A stretch of 5,647 nucleotides of DNA from an uncultured Collinsella sp. (GCA_937950415.1 CALFDL010000115.1:1-5647), one strand, 5' to 3'; shown: positions 1-5,647, counted from the first letter of the stretch. Made by a program: numbers and translations. Notes: generated by a model from the sequence alone, not told the origin.

Positions 1-1176
1 GGCCTTTCACACTTTAAGCAGGAGCTCACCGGCCCCGAGTATGCGCAGCGCTTTATCGACCAGGTGCGCGCGACCGACATTGCGCTGTTCTTGGACAGCA
101 TGGTGATTGGGATTGATTCGGGTGAGGGCGCGGCCGCGAGCGCGTCGGGCGTGAACGAGACTCCGAGAGCCACCGCAGCCCACACCGTCACGCTCATGAG
201 CCCCACTGGCATGCTGCAGCTCACAGGACGTGCGGTCGTTCTTGCTATGGGTTGCCGTGAGCGCACGCGCAGCGAGATCAAGATTCCCGGTAGCCGCCCC
301 GCCGGCGTGTTTACGGCCGGCCTGGCGCAGCGATACATCAATATCGAAAACCTCAAACCCGGCTCGCGCGCCGTCATTTTGGGCTCGGGCGACATCGGGC
401 TTATCATGGCGCGCCGCTGCACGCTCGAGGGGATTTCCGTCGAGGGCGTCTACGAGCTCATGCCGTACGCCAACGGCCTGCGCCGCAACGTCAAGAACTG
501 CCTGGACGACTTTGGCATTCCGCTGTACCTGTCCACCACCGTCACACGCGTGATCGGGCATGACCGCGTGGAAGCCGTCGAGGTGAGCCAAGTCGACGAG
601 CGTCTGGCGCCCATTCCGGGGACCGAGCGCATTGTTCCGTGCGACACGCTGCTGCTTTCGGTAGGCCTGATTCCCGAGAACGAGCTTTCGGTTGCCGCGG
701 GCGTAGAGCTTGACCCGCGCACGCGCGGCGCCGTGGTGGACCAGAGCCTGCAGACAGGCGTGCCGGGCATCTTTGCCTGCGGCAATGTGCTGCACGTGCA
801 CGACCTTGCGGACAATGTGACGACCGAGTCCGAGAGGGCTGGCGCAGCTGCGGCGGCGTACGCGCTGGGGACCGGCGCGGGCACCGTTCCGGACTGGGAG
901 CTCACCGTCTCCCCTGCCGGCATTGCGGGATACGCGCTGCCGGGACGCATTACGGCCGTGGCGCTCACCAAGCTCAACTTCCGCGTACGCCGACCGGTCG
1001 ATACCGCTCGAGTACGCATCTTGGCCAATGGCGAAGAACTGTTTGCGGGCAAAGTCCGCGCGTTTAAACCGAGCGTCATGGAAAGCTTCCCACTCCCGGC
1101 AAAGGTGATTCAGCAAGCGCTCGACCTAGGTGTAAGCGAAATTGTCCTGTCCGTCAATCCCGTTGAGGAGGCATAG
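1..1176 (+). CDS. NAD(P)/FAD-dependent oxidoreductase (pyridine nucleotide-disulphide oxidoreductase fold), 5' partial
   Basis: The frame is open from base 1 to the TAG at 1174-1176, giving 391 visible residues. The GTG at 64 is not the start, because upstream codons read GLSHFKQELTGPEYAQRFID, typical family sequence. The N-terminal FAD GxGxxG motif is missing, so only a short piece is lost. Visible landmarks are an AMGCRERTR segment (residues 82-90), a second Rossmann motif GSGDIG (128-133) that should bind NAD(P)H, a LLLSVGLIPENEL strand-turn (218-230), and a C-terminal FAD motif ACGNVLHVHDLADN (260-273). No redox-active CxxC of the thioredoxin-reductase type is present, so it probably passes electrons between FAD, NAD(P) and a partner protein in the cytoplasm. 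Known family context: such proteins commonly sit between a GlpA-like glycerol-3-phosphate dehydrogenase and a DUF1667 protein. The DUF1667 gene is present; the dehydrogenase would be outside the window. The fold is secure, the substrate is not. Confidence 0.9.
   Translation, partial: GLSHFKQELTGPEYAQRFIDQVRATDIALFLDSMVIGIDSGEGAAASASGVNETPRATAAHTVTLMSPTGMLQLTGRAVVLAMGCRERTRSEIKIPGSRPAGVFTAGLAQRYINIENLKPGSRAVILGSGDIGLIMARRCTLEGISVEGVYELMPYANGLRRNVKNCLDDFGIPLYLSTTVTRVIGHDRVEAVEVSQVDERLAPIPGTERIVPCDTLLLSVGLIPENELSVAAGVELDPRTRGAVVDQSLQTGVPGIFACGNVLHVHDLADNVTTESERAGAAAAAYALGTGAGTVPDWELTVSPAGIAGYALPGRITAVALTKLNFRVRRPVDTARVRILANGEELFAGKVRAFKPSVMESFPLPAKVIQQALDLGVSEIVLSVNPVEEA
1165..1171 (+). promoter_or_regulatory. 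Shine-Dalgarno of the DUF1667 gene, inside the upstream CDS
   Basis: GAGGAGG lies 8 bases before the ATG at 1180 and within the last codons of the oxidoreductase gene. The upstream stop (1174-1176) is only 3 bases from the next ATG. This layout fits reinitiation or translational coupling and equal production of the two proteins. Confidence 0.85.
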
Positions 1177-1179
1177 CTC

Positions 1180-1578
1180 ATGAGCAATAACGCAATCGAT
1201 ACTCTGCAGTTCAACTGCACCACCTGCCCATCCGAGTGCCTCCTGACCGTAGAGGTGGAGCGCGACGCCAATGGCGCCGTGGTGGAAGTGCGCTCCGTAA
1301 CCGGCAACAATTGCCCGCGCGGCGATAAATTCGCACATCAGGAGCTCACCTGCCCCATGCGCGTGCTCACCACCACCGTGGCCGTATCCGGCGGCGACGA
1401 GGCGCTGCTGCCTGTGCGCACGGCTGAGGCCATCCCGCTGGCACTCCACGCCCAAGCCATGGCCCTCATCCGAGGCCTAGTCGTCAACGCCCCCATCCGC
1501 ATGGGCGGCATCGTGCTAGAGAACCTCCTAAACACCAATATCAACCTAATCGCCAGCATGGACATCGACCCAGCCTAA
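1180..1578 (+). CDS. DUF1667 family cysteine-rich redox-associated protein
   Basis: This is a complete 132-residue protein with ATG start, a strong Shine-Dalgarno and TAA stop. Five cysteines lie in the N-terminal half: C13, C16 and C20 (CTTCPSEC), C45 (NNCPRG) and C58 (LTCPMR). The spacing C-x2-C-x3-C-x24-C, together with GNNCPRG and CPMRVLTTTV, is the hallmark of DUF1667. The pattern suggests a bound iron-sulphur cluster or another metal, but the sequence cannot decide which. The C-terminal half (about 65-132) has no cysteine and no membrane segment, so the protein is probably cytoplasmic. It is coupled to the preceding FAD oxidoreductase, which makes it a likely electron-transfer or assembly partner of that enzyme, probably in glycerol-3-phosphate or related oxidation. 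Family assignment is firm; the biochemical role is inferred from context. Confidence 0.88.
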   Translation: MSNNAIDTLQFNCTTCPSECLLTVEVERDANGAVVEVRSVTGNNCPRGDKFAHQELTCPMRVLTTTVAVSGGDEALLPVRTAEAIPLALHAQAMALIRGLVVNAPIRMGGIVLENLLNTNINLIASMDIDPA

Positions 1579-1604
1579 GCAGCGCATTTAGAACGGGACT
1601 TCAT

Positions 1605-1691
1605 CCCCCTCTGCAGTTGCGGTGGAATAGTTCCTGTTTTAGGCCATTACCCCGGCAACCAGGAACTATTTCACCGCAACTTATGTGGGGG
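1605..1691 (+). repeat. Palindromic element copy 1, 3' of the DUF1667 gene
   Basis: Two 22-base arms, 1615-1636 and 1660-1681, are reverse complements except at one position, where G1625 faces T1671 (a G.U pair in a + strand RNA). The loop is 23 bases. The outer 15 bases of the left arm read AGTTGCGGTGGAATA and the right end reads TATTTCACCGCAACT. Outside the arms, CCCCC (1605-1609) and GGGGG (1687-1691) are in exact register with the stem, separated from it by 5 bases on each side. The arms begin 36 bases after the DUF1667 stop. No T-tract follows the right arm, so it is not a classical intrinsic terminator. A second copy with the same arms and the same 67-base arm-to-arm length lies at 2847-2913. 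I do not recognise a named family; it could be a REP-like or MITE-like element or a structured 3' RNA. Confidence 0.85.
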
Positions 1692-1721
1692 CGCTTGGGA
1701 TACCATGGTGGCAGCCTAGCG

Positions 1722-1727
1722 AAAGGA
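1722..1727 (+). promoter_or_regulatory. Shine-Dalgarno deciding the start of the M24 peptidase
   Basis: AAAGGA lies 6 bases before the ATG at 1734. It supports this start over in-frame starts further upstream, which would begin inside the palindromic element and lack a ribosome binding site. I could not identify a convincing -35/-10 pair in the 40 bases between the palindrome and this site. Confidence 0.75.
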
Positions 1728-1733
1728 TGTTTC

Positions 1734-2822
1734 ATGGCACATGTCGATGACCAGCGTGTGGCGCGCGTGCTCGATGTGCTCGAGGCTCAGCACCCCGGCG
1801 CACAGCTGCTCGTAAACGACCCGTGGTCGATTTATTACCTGACCGGCTTTTATGCCGATATGTTCGAGCGTTTTTGCGGCGTGCTGCTCGCGCGCGGTGC
1901 CGAGCCGGTGATCCTAGTCAACGCCCTGCATCAGCTGCCCGAGTACGACAATGCCTGCGTCACCTATCACACCGATACCGATATCGTGACCGATGCCATC
2001 GCGCGCGAGATCGATCCGACCAAGCCGCTTGGCATCGATACCGTCATGCGCTCCGGCTTTTTGATGCCGCTCATGGAGCGCCACGCCGCCAGCGAGTTTT
2101 TCCTGGGTGACTTTGCCGTCACCGCCGCACGTACCCACAAGGACGCCGCCGAGCAGGAGCTTATGCGCGCGTCCTCGGCCGCTAACGACACCGTGATGGC
2201 CGACGCGATCAAGCTCGTCCACGAAGGTGTAACGGAATGCGAGATTGCCGACCAGATGCTCGGCTTGTATCGCAAGCACGGCTGCGAGGGCTTTAGCTTT
2301 CCGCCGATCGTGAGCTTTGGCGCCAACGCCGGCGACCCGCACCACGAGCCCGACGACACCGCACTCAAGCGCGGCGACGTGGTGCTGTTCGACATTGGCG
2401 GACGCCATCGCAACTACTGCTCGGACATGACGCGCACGTTCTTTTGGGGCGAGCCGGACGAGGAGACGGCGCGCATCTACGATATCGTGCGCCGCGCCAA
2501 CGAGGCCGCCGAGGCGCTCATCGCGCCAGGCGCACGCATGTGCGACCTAGACCGTGCCGCGCGCGACGTGATTGAGGACGCTGGCTACGGCAAATACTTT
2601 ACGCATCGTCTGGGCCACTCGATTGGTCTGCAGGACCACGAGCCGGGCGACGTCTCGCTGGTCAACGAGCAGGTCGTAGAGCCGGGCATGACGTTCTCCA
2701 TCGAACCGGGCATCTACCTCCCCGACCGCACCGGCGTCCGCATCGAGGACCTGGCCCTGGTCACCGAGTCCGGCGGCGAGATTCTCAACGCCTACCCCCA
2801 CGACCCAGTCCGCCTAGACTAA
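1734..2822 (+). CDS. M24-family metallopeptidase (Xaa-Pro aminopeptidase / prolidase-like)
   Basis: This is a complete 362-residue protein starting MAHVDDQRVARVL, the usual length for short bacterial M24B peptidases. Residues about 6-135 form the creatinase-type N-terminal domain (LLVNDPWSIYYLTGF is typical), and about 140-362 form the pita-bread catalytic domain. All five dinuclear metal ligands are present: D220 (LFDIGG), D231 (YCSDMTRT), H295 (HRLGHSIGLQDHE), E324 (FSIEPGIY) and E338 (GVRIEDL). The accessory histidines H203 (DPHHEP) and H302, and R336, are also in place, so the enzyme should be active. It is expected to cleave Xaa-Pro bonds of short peptides in the cytoplasm; there is no signal peptide. 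It stands alone: a palindromic element separates it from the redox operon upstream, and a second copy with a terminator lies downstream. Whether it is an aminopeptidase P or a dipeptidase (prolidase) cannot be settled from the motifs. Confidence 0.93.
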   Translation: MAHVDDQRVARVLDVLEAQHPGAQLLVNDPWSIYYLTGFYADMFERFCGVLLARGAEPVILVNALHQLPEYDNACVTYHTDTDIVTDAIAREIDPTKPLGIDTVMRSGFLMPLMERHAASEFFLGDFAVTAARTHKDAAEQELMRASSAANDTVMADAIKLVHEGVTECEIADQMLGLYRKHGCEGFSFPPIVSFGANAGDPHHEPDDTALKRGDVVLFDIGGRHRNYCSDMTRTFFWGEPDEETARIYDIVRRANEAAEALIAPGARMCDLDRAARDVIEDAGYGKYFTHRLGHSIGLQDHEPGDVSLVNEQVVEPGMTFSIEPGIYLPDRTGVRIEDLALVTESGGEILNAYPHDPVRLD

Positions 2823-2834
2823 CCTCATCCCCAA

Positions 2835-2924
2835 GTCCCCAAACTAAGTTGCGGTGAAATACGGGCTGCTTAAGGCTTCTAGCCCATAAAATAGTCCCTA
2901 TTTCACCGCAACTGCCAAGGGGAC
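2835..2924 (+). repeat. Palindromic element copy 2, 3' of the M24 peptidase gene
   Basis: Perfect 15-base arms AGTTGCGGTGAAATA (2847-2861) and TATTTCACCGCAACT (2899-2913) surround a 37-base core. After a C.C mismatch (2862/2898) the stem continues in register with 2863-2868 against 2892-2897, including two G.U pairs (2865/2895, 2868/2892), then 2870-2871 against 2889-2890. An apical hairpin GGCT-TCT-AGCC lies at 2874-2884. GTCCCC (2835-2840) and GGGGAC (2919-2924) flank the arms, one base out of register. The arms start 24 bases after the peptidase stop, and no T-tract follows. Arms and total length match the copy at 1615-1681. Confidence 0.85.
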
Positions 2925-2975
2925 CAGGGTAGTCAAAAAGACTCGACCCAAATTAGCTGCCCTGCAGTCAAACGA

Positions 2976-3013
2976 AAGGCCTCCCGATTCCCTGACGAGA
3001 ACCGGGAGGCCTT
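2976..3013. terminator. Rho-independent terminator, probably bidirectional, between convergent genes
   Basis: An 11-bp perfect stem AAGGCCTCCCG (2976-2986) pairs with CGGGAGGCCTT (3003-3013) around a 16-base loop whose first bases (2988-2990) can also pair with 2999-3001. On the + strand the stem is followed by TTCTTGTG-like sequence; on the - strand by TTTCGTTTG. Both T-rich tails are short and interrupted, as is common in high-GC genomes. The stem ends 38 bases past the stop of the surface-protein gene on the - strand and about 150 bases past the peptidase stop on the + strand, so it can serve both. Confidence 0.82.
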
Positions 3014-3051
3014 CTTGTGTCCTAGAACCCTAAAGCTCTAAGCTCGCAGCT

Positions 3052-5647
3052 TTACTCCGCGCGATGACGCAGTTTTTCAATCGCTGCGGCAATCAGCGCC
3101 AGTAGGCCAGTTCCGCCAAGCGCCGCGACGGTCACGGCAGTGTTGTCGCCCGTCTCGACCAGGCTTCCCTTAGCGGCCTTCTTGCCATTCTTCTTGCCCG
3201 AGGGATCCTTGGCATCGGGCTTGGCACCGTTATCCTTGCCGCCTGTCGGTTCCTGTACAACAACAGGCTCAACAACCTCGACGGTCACCGAAGCGGTGAG
3301 CTGTTGAGGCGCCGGCGCAGTGCCATCCTCGGCAAGCGTCGCAATCGCCGCGGCGTCACCGTCAACGGGCATCGTCGCGGTAATGACGACGGTTCCGTTC
3401 TTGAGGGCCTTGACTTTACCGTTCTCGACCGTAGCGATCGTCGGGTCGGACGAGGTCCACGTCACGTTACCACGCAGCAGCGCGCCATCGGCCGCATTGC
3501 TCGCCGCGGCAGCAAGGTCAATTTCCTTGCCGCGCTCTACCTTGAGAACGGTCTCGGCAGTCGTGGCCTTGCCGTTTTGGTCAACGATAACGAGGCCCTT
3601 GGCCGCCGGGCGCGGCTTAACGCGTACCATGCAGCTGACTGTAAGCTCCGTACCGCGAACCTTACCGCCCACGGTCACGTCATCGGCACCCCAATCCAGT
3701 GCGGGGACATTCTCCCAATCGACATCGTAGTCTTCCTGGCTGTCGTCCTTCATCATCACGGAGACCTTCTTGGGCAGCGCCTTCAGCACATCGGCGGCAG
3801 AGCTTGCCTCAAACACCTCAACGGGAGCGAACGTCGCAGGCCTCACGGGAATCTCGCTTGCCGGCGTCTCGACGACCAGCTTGCAGGTCGCCTTGAGCGC
3901 CGCGCCCTCGACGGACCCCTCGATCGTGTACTCGCCAACGGCGGCAAGATGCTTGTCCAGGCCATCCGTATTCCACGTGACCGCGGCCTCGTCCGTGTGA
4001 CCATCGGAATAGGTCACGGTGACCTTCTTGGGCAGCTGCCCCGTCACGGTATCGGCCTTGGCATCGCGCTCAACCGTGATCTGCGGCACCTCGGCAACCT
4101 TGTTGATCGTCGTCGTGGAGGTAACAACGACTTCGACCGGCAGGTTACCGTTCACCGTCACGCCCTTGGCGACGACGCTGTTGCCGTACGTGTCGGCCGC
4201 GGCAGGGACCTCAGTCCATGTGATCTCGGACTCCGCCGTCGTCTTGCCGTCCTTCATGAGCACGGTCGCCTTAACGCCCTTGAGTGCCTCGCGCACCGCA
4301 TCGGCAGACGAGCCCTCGGGAACGGCAATTCCGGCAATAGGCTCAACGGATGCCGGAATCTCGGCATCGCTCTTAACAACCGTCACTGTGCACTTGGCCT
4401 TAACCGAAGTGCCCTCTACCTTGCCCTCAAGCGCAACATCGCCCAGCTTGCCCAAGGCATCTGCCGTAAGCGAGGTCTTATCCCACGTAACGGCGGCAGT
4501 CTTCGTCGAGCCGTCGGACATGTTGAGGGTCACCTGGGTGGGCAGCGCAATGTCGTCGGCGGCAGTGTTGCGAGCAACCGAAAGCTGGACGCCAACGACG
4601 CTCTCGACGACCGGCACTAGATTGACCGTAGCCTTGACCTCAAAGCTGCCAACCGCGGTTTTACCCGTAACGACAATGCTTGCACCGTCATTTTTAATGG
4701 TGATGGCCTTCTTGGGGGCAGTCCAATTGATCTTCGAATCGACCTCGGATCCGTCCTTCATAGCGACCTTCACGGTCTTGGGCAGTGCGGCCACAACAGC
4801 ATCGGGCTTCGCGCCGTCGTCGACCGTCACAGCATCAACCGAACCAGCCAAGTGATCAGGAATCTCACGAAGCGGTTTGACGACCTTGAAAGTGCACTCT
4901 ACCTTTTGATCGGTACCGGCAACCGTACCCTTAACCGTGACTTCACCTTCCTTGGCAAAGTCCTTGTCGGAGAGACCCTTGGTGTCCCACGTTACGTCGG
5001 CTTCGGAATCGGAACCGTCAGAGTAAATCGCCGTGACCGTGGCGGGCAGCTTGGCCTTAGCCTCATCCGCCTTGGTATCGCGCTCGACCTCAATCTTGTC
5101 AACGGTATCAAAGTCCACGATATGCGCCGTCACCTTGACCTGGGCCTTAACGGTCATGCCGTTGTCCGTTAGACCCGTGACCTCAAACTCGGTGCCGGCA
5201 CGGCCCAGGCTGTCAACCTGAGACCACTTAACGGGCGTCTCGTTCTTGGTCTTGCCGTCCTTCATGACCACCGTCACCTTGGACGGCAGCTTATCCATAA
5301 GGTCGCTGACCTTGGCATTGTCAGCAATCTCAATAGCATCGATCGGCTCGACGTAGTCGGGCGTCTGGGCATCCTGATCCACCACGGTCACGTTGCAGGT
5401 CACCTTGGCGCCGTTGAGCTTAACCGTGCCCGCGATCTCCACGGTGCCGGTTCCGTTGAGCAGCTTATCCGTGACGTTGGAAAGATCCCACACGTCAATG
5501 TCGAGCAGATCGGTCGAACCGTCGGAGTAAGTCGCCACGACCTGCTTAGGCATCTGGGCATACAGGTCCTGTTTGGACGTGCCCTTGGCAACGCTAAACG
5601 ACTTGGCCTCGAGCTTGGTGATGGTTCGAGGCGCCTCGGAGACGTTG
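3052..5647 (-). CDS. Sortase-anchored multi-Ig-domain cell-surface protein, N-terminus missing
   Basis: The frame is open to the right edge: upstream of the ATG at 5553 the codons read on as repeat sequence (ITKLEAKSFSVAKGTSKQ), so that ATG is internal. The visible part is 864 residues; the signal peptide is outside the window. Eight Ig-like modules of about 75-93 residues alternate. A types carry YSDGS...VTWDT...GTVxGT...C (bacterial Ig group 4, Big_4-like); B types carry a VxMKDGK...W core. They cover about residues 9-683. A BIG2-like domain follows (about 684-794, with VTWTSSDPTIATVENGKVKALKNGT), then a Lys/Gly/Pro-rich linker (799-827), LVETG (829-833), a hydrophobic helix (837-856) and a KLRHRAE tail. 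It is therefore exported and probably linked to the wall by sortase. The repeats look like a stalk; any adhesive or enzymatic head would be N-terminal and cannot be judged. It is transcribed toward the peptidase gene and ends at the shared terminator. Confidence 0.9.
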   Translation of the reverse strand, partial: NVSEAPRTITKLEAKSFSVAKGTSKQDLYAQMPKQVVATYSDGSTDLLDIDVWDLSNVTDKLLNGTGTVEIAGTVKLNGAKVTCNVTVVDQDAQTPDYVEPIDAIEIADNAKVSDLMDKLPSKVTVVMKDGKTKNETPVKWSQVDSLGRAGTEFEVTGLTDNGMTVKAQVKVTAHIVDFDTVDKIEVERDTKADEAKAKLPATVTAIYSDGSDSEADVTWDTKGLSDKDFAKEGEVTVKGTVAGTDQKVECTFKVVKPLREIPDHLAGSVDAVTVDDGAKPDAVVAALPKTVKVAMKDGSEVDSKINWTAPKKAITIKNDGASIVVTGKTAVGSFEVKATVNLVPVVESVVGVQLSVARNTAADDIALPTQVTLNMSDGSTKTAAVTWDKTSLTADALGKLGDVALEGKVEGTSVKAKCTVTVVKSDAEIPASVEPIAGIAVPEGSSADAVREALKGVKATVLMKDGKTTAESEITWTEVPAAADTYGNSVVAKGVTVNGNLPVEVVVTSTTTINKVAEVPQITVERDAKADTVTGQLPKKVTVTYSDGHTDEAAVTWNTDGLDKHLAAVGEYTIEGSVEGAALKATCKLVVETPASEIPVRPATFAPVEVFEASSAADVLKALPKKVSVMMKDDSQEDYDVDWENVPALDWGADDVTVGGKVRGTELTVSCMVRVKPRPAAKGLVIVDQNGKATTAETVLKVERGKEIDLAAAASNAADGALLRGNVTWTSSDPTIATVENGKVKALKNGTVVITATMPVDGDAAAIATLAEDGTAPAPQQLTASVTVEVVEPVVVQEPTGGKDNGAKPDAKDPSGKKNGKKAAKGSLVETGDNTAVTVAALGGTGLLALIAAAIEKLRHRAE
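3055..3162 (-). other. Cell-wall sorting signal (LVETG, transmembrane helix, basic tail)
   Basis: LVETG is encoded at 3148-3162 and followed by D-N-T, a hydrophobic stretch AVTVAALGGTGLLALIAAAI (3079-3138) and the charged end EKLRHRAE. The three-part layout is that of a sortase substrate. The second position is Val instead of the usual Pro, so the motif is a variant of LPxTG. The Lys-rich linker before it (3166-3252) would span the peptidoglycan. Confidence 0.8.
3598..5622 (-). repeat. Intragenic tandem array of alternating Ig-like modules (four A/B pairs)
   Basis: Approximate module borders on the - strand are A1 5344-5622, B1 5104-5343, A2 4840-5103, B2 4594-4839, A3 4333-4593, B3 4087-4332, A4 3823-4086 and B4 3598-3822. 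The MKDG/MKDD methionine codon of the B modules begins at 5265, 4761, 4257 and 3753, exactly 504 bases apart each time. The A-type YSDG/MSDG motif repeats at 504, 504 and 510 bases. The modules have diverged in sequence, so this is an old duplication. The array may continue beyond the right edge. Confidence 0.85.

Noticed and set aside
7..1116. A 369-codon open frame on the - strand opposite the oxidoreductase gene
   Set aside because: Its translation is Arg/Ala/His-rich with no recognisable motif, while the + strand has clear FAD/NAD motifs. Long antisense frames are expected where third codon positions are G/C.
1470..1575. Run of CTA leucine codons at the end of the DUF1667 gene
   Set aside because: Four CTA codons in about 35 is a mild departure from neighbouring CTG/CTC use. 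It is too short to argue for transfer or regulation.
1605..1691. Palindromic copy 1 as an ordinary intrinsic terminator
   Set aside because: The stem is followed by TATGTGGGGG rather than a T-tract, and the same arms recur at 2847-2913 with the same length. A Rho-independent role is not supported, though some transcript-end role remains possible.
1617..1733. An N-terminal extension of the peptidase starting inside palindromic copy 1
   Set aside because: The extension translates the repeat and has no Shine-Dalgarno. The ATG at 1734 has AAAGGA 6 bases upstream and gives the normal family length.
1914..2413. Overlapping - strand open frames opposite the M24 peptidase
   Set aside because: They have low-complexity composition and no ribosome binding site, and the + strand carries a full set of catalytic residues.
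2931..2943. AGTC-AAAAA-GACT mini-hairpin between the second palindrome and the terminator
   Set aside because: Four base pairs is within chance expectation.
3031..3054. Small inverted repeat TAAAGCT / AGCTTTA over the stop codon of the surface-protein gene
   Set aside because: Only 7 bp and without a T-tract. The strong hairpin at 2976-3013 explains termination.
3304..4620. A 438-codon open frame on the + strand opposite the Ig-repeat gene
   Set aside because: It is Arg/Gly/His-rich with no known fold, and the repeated Ig modules on the - strand explain the sequence. It is an antisense shadow.
5551..5553. ATG as the start of the Ig-repeat protein
   Set aside because: The frame stays open to the edge and upstream residues complete the first A module. 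There is no signal peptide after this ATG.

Overview
The window looks like chromosomal DNA of a high-GC, anaerobic, Gram-positive actinobacterium, most plausibly a gut coriobacterium such as Collinsella. This rests on three things seen here: G/C-rich third codon positions, an FAD/NAD oxidoreductase followed by a DUF1667 gene, and a long Ig-repeat surface protein ending in a sortase-type sorting signal. The genus is an inference; no marker gene is present.

Positions 1-1578 (+) hold the end of a redox operon. The first gene is a pyridine nucleotide-disulphide-type oxidoreductase, cut by the left edge. Three bases after it comes a small cysteine-rich DUF1667 protein whose Shine-Dalgarno lies in the last codons of the oxidoreductase gene, so the two are probably translationally coupled. 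In other anaerobes this pair usually follows a GlpA-like glycerol-3-phosphate dehydrogenase, which would lie to the left of the window.

Positions 1579-2822 (+) hold a 155-base gap and then a complete M24-family (Xaa-Pro) metallopeptidase of 362 residues with all five metal ligands. It is bracketed by two copies of a palindromic element. Each copy starts a few tens of bases after a stop codon, each is exactly 67 bases between the outer ends of its arms, and both have the same 15-base arms (AGTTGCGGTGRAATA and its complement) around a 37-base core. The cores differ in sequence but fold in the same register, with compensated pairs, and C-run/G-run flanks lie outside the arms. I do not recognise the family, and it is the most interesting non-coding signal here.

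Positions 2823-3051 are a convergent intergenic region with the second palindromic element and a strong, probably bidirectional, terminator hairpin.

Positions 3052-5647 (-) hold the C-terminal 864 residues of a large surface protein; its start and signal peptide lie beyond the right edge. It has eight Ig-like modules in alternating A and B types with a 168-residue super-period, then a BIG2-like domain, a Lys/Pro/Gly-rich wall linker, an LVETG sorting motif, a transmembrane helix and a basic tail.

The redox operon, the peptidase and the surface protein share no obvious pathway.
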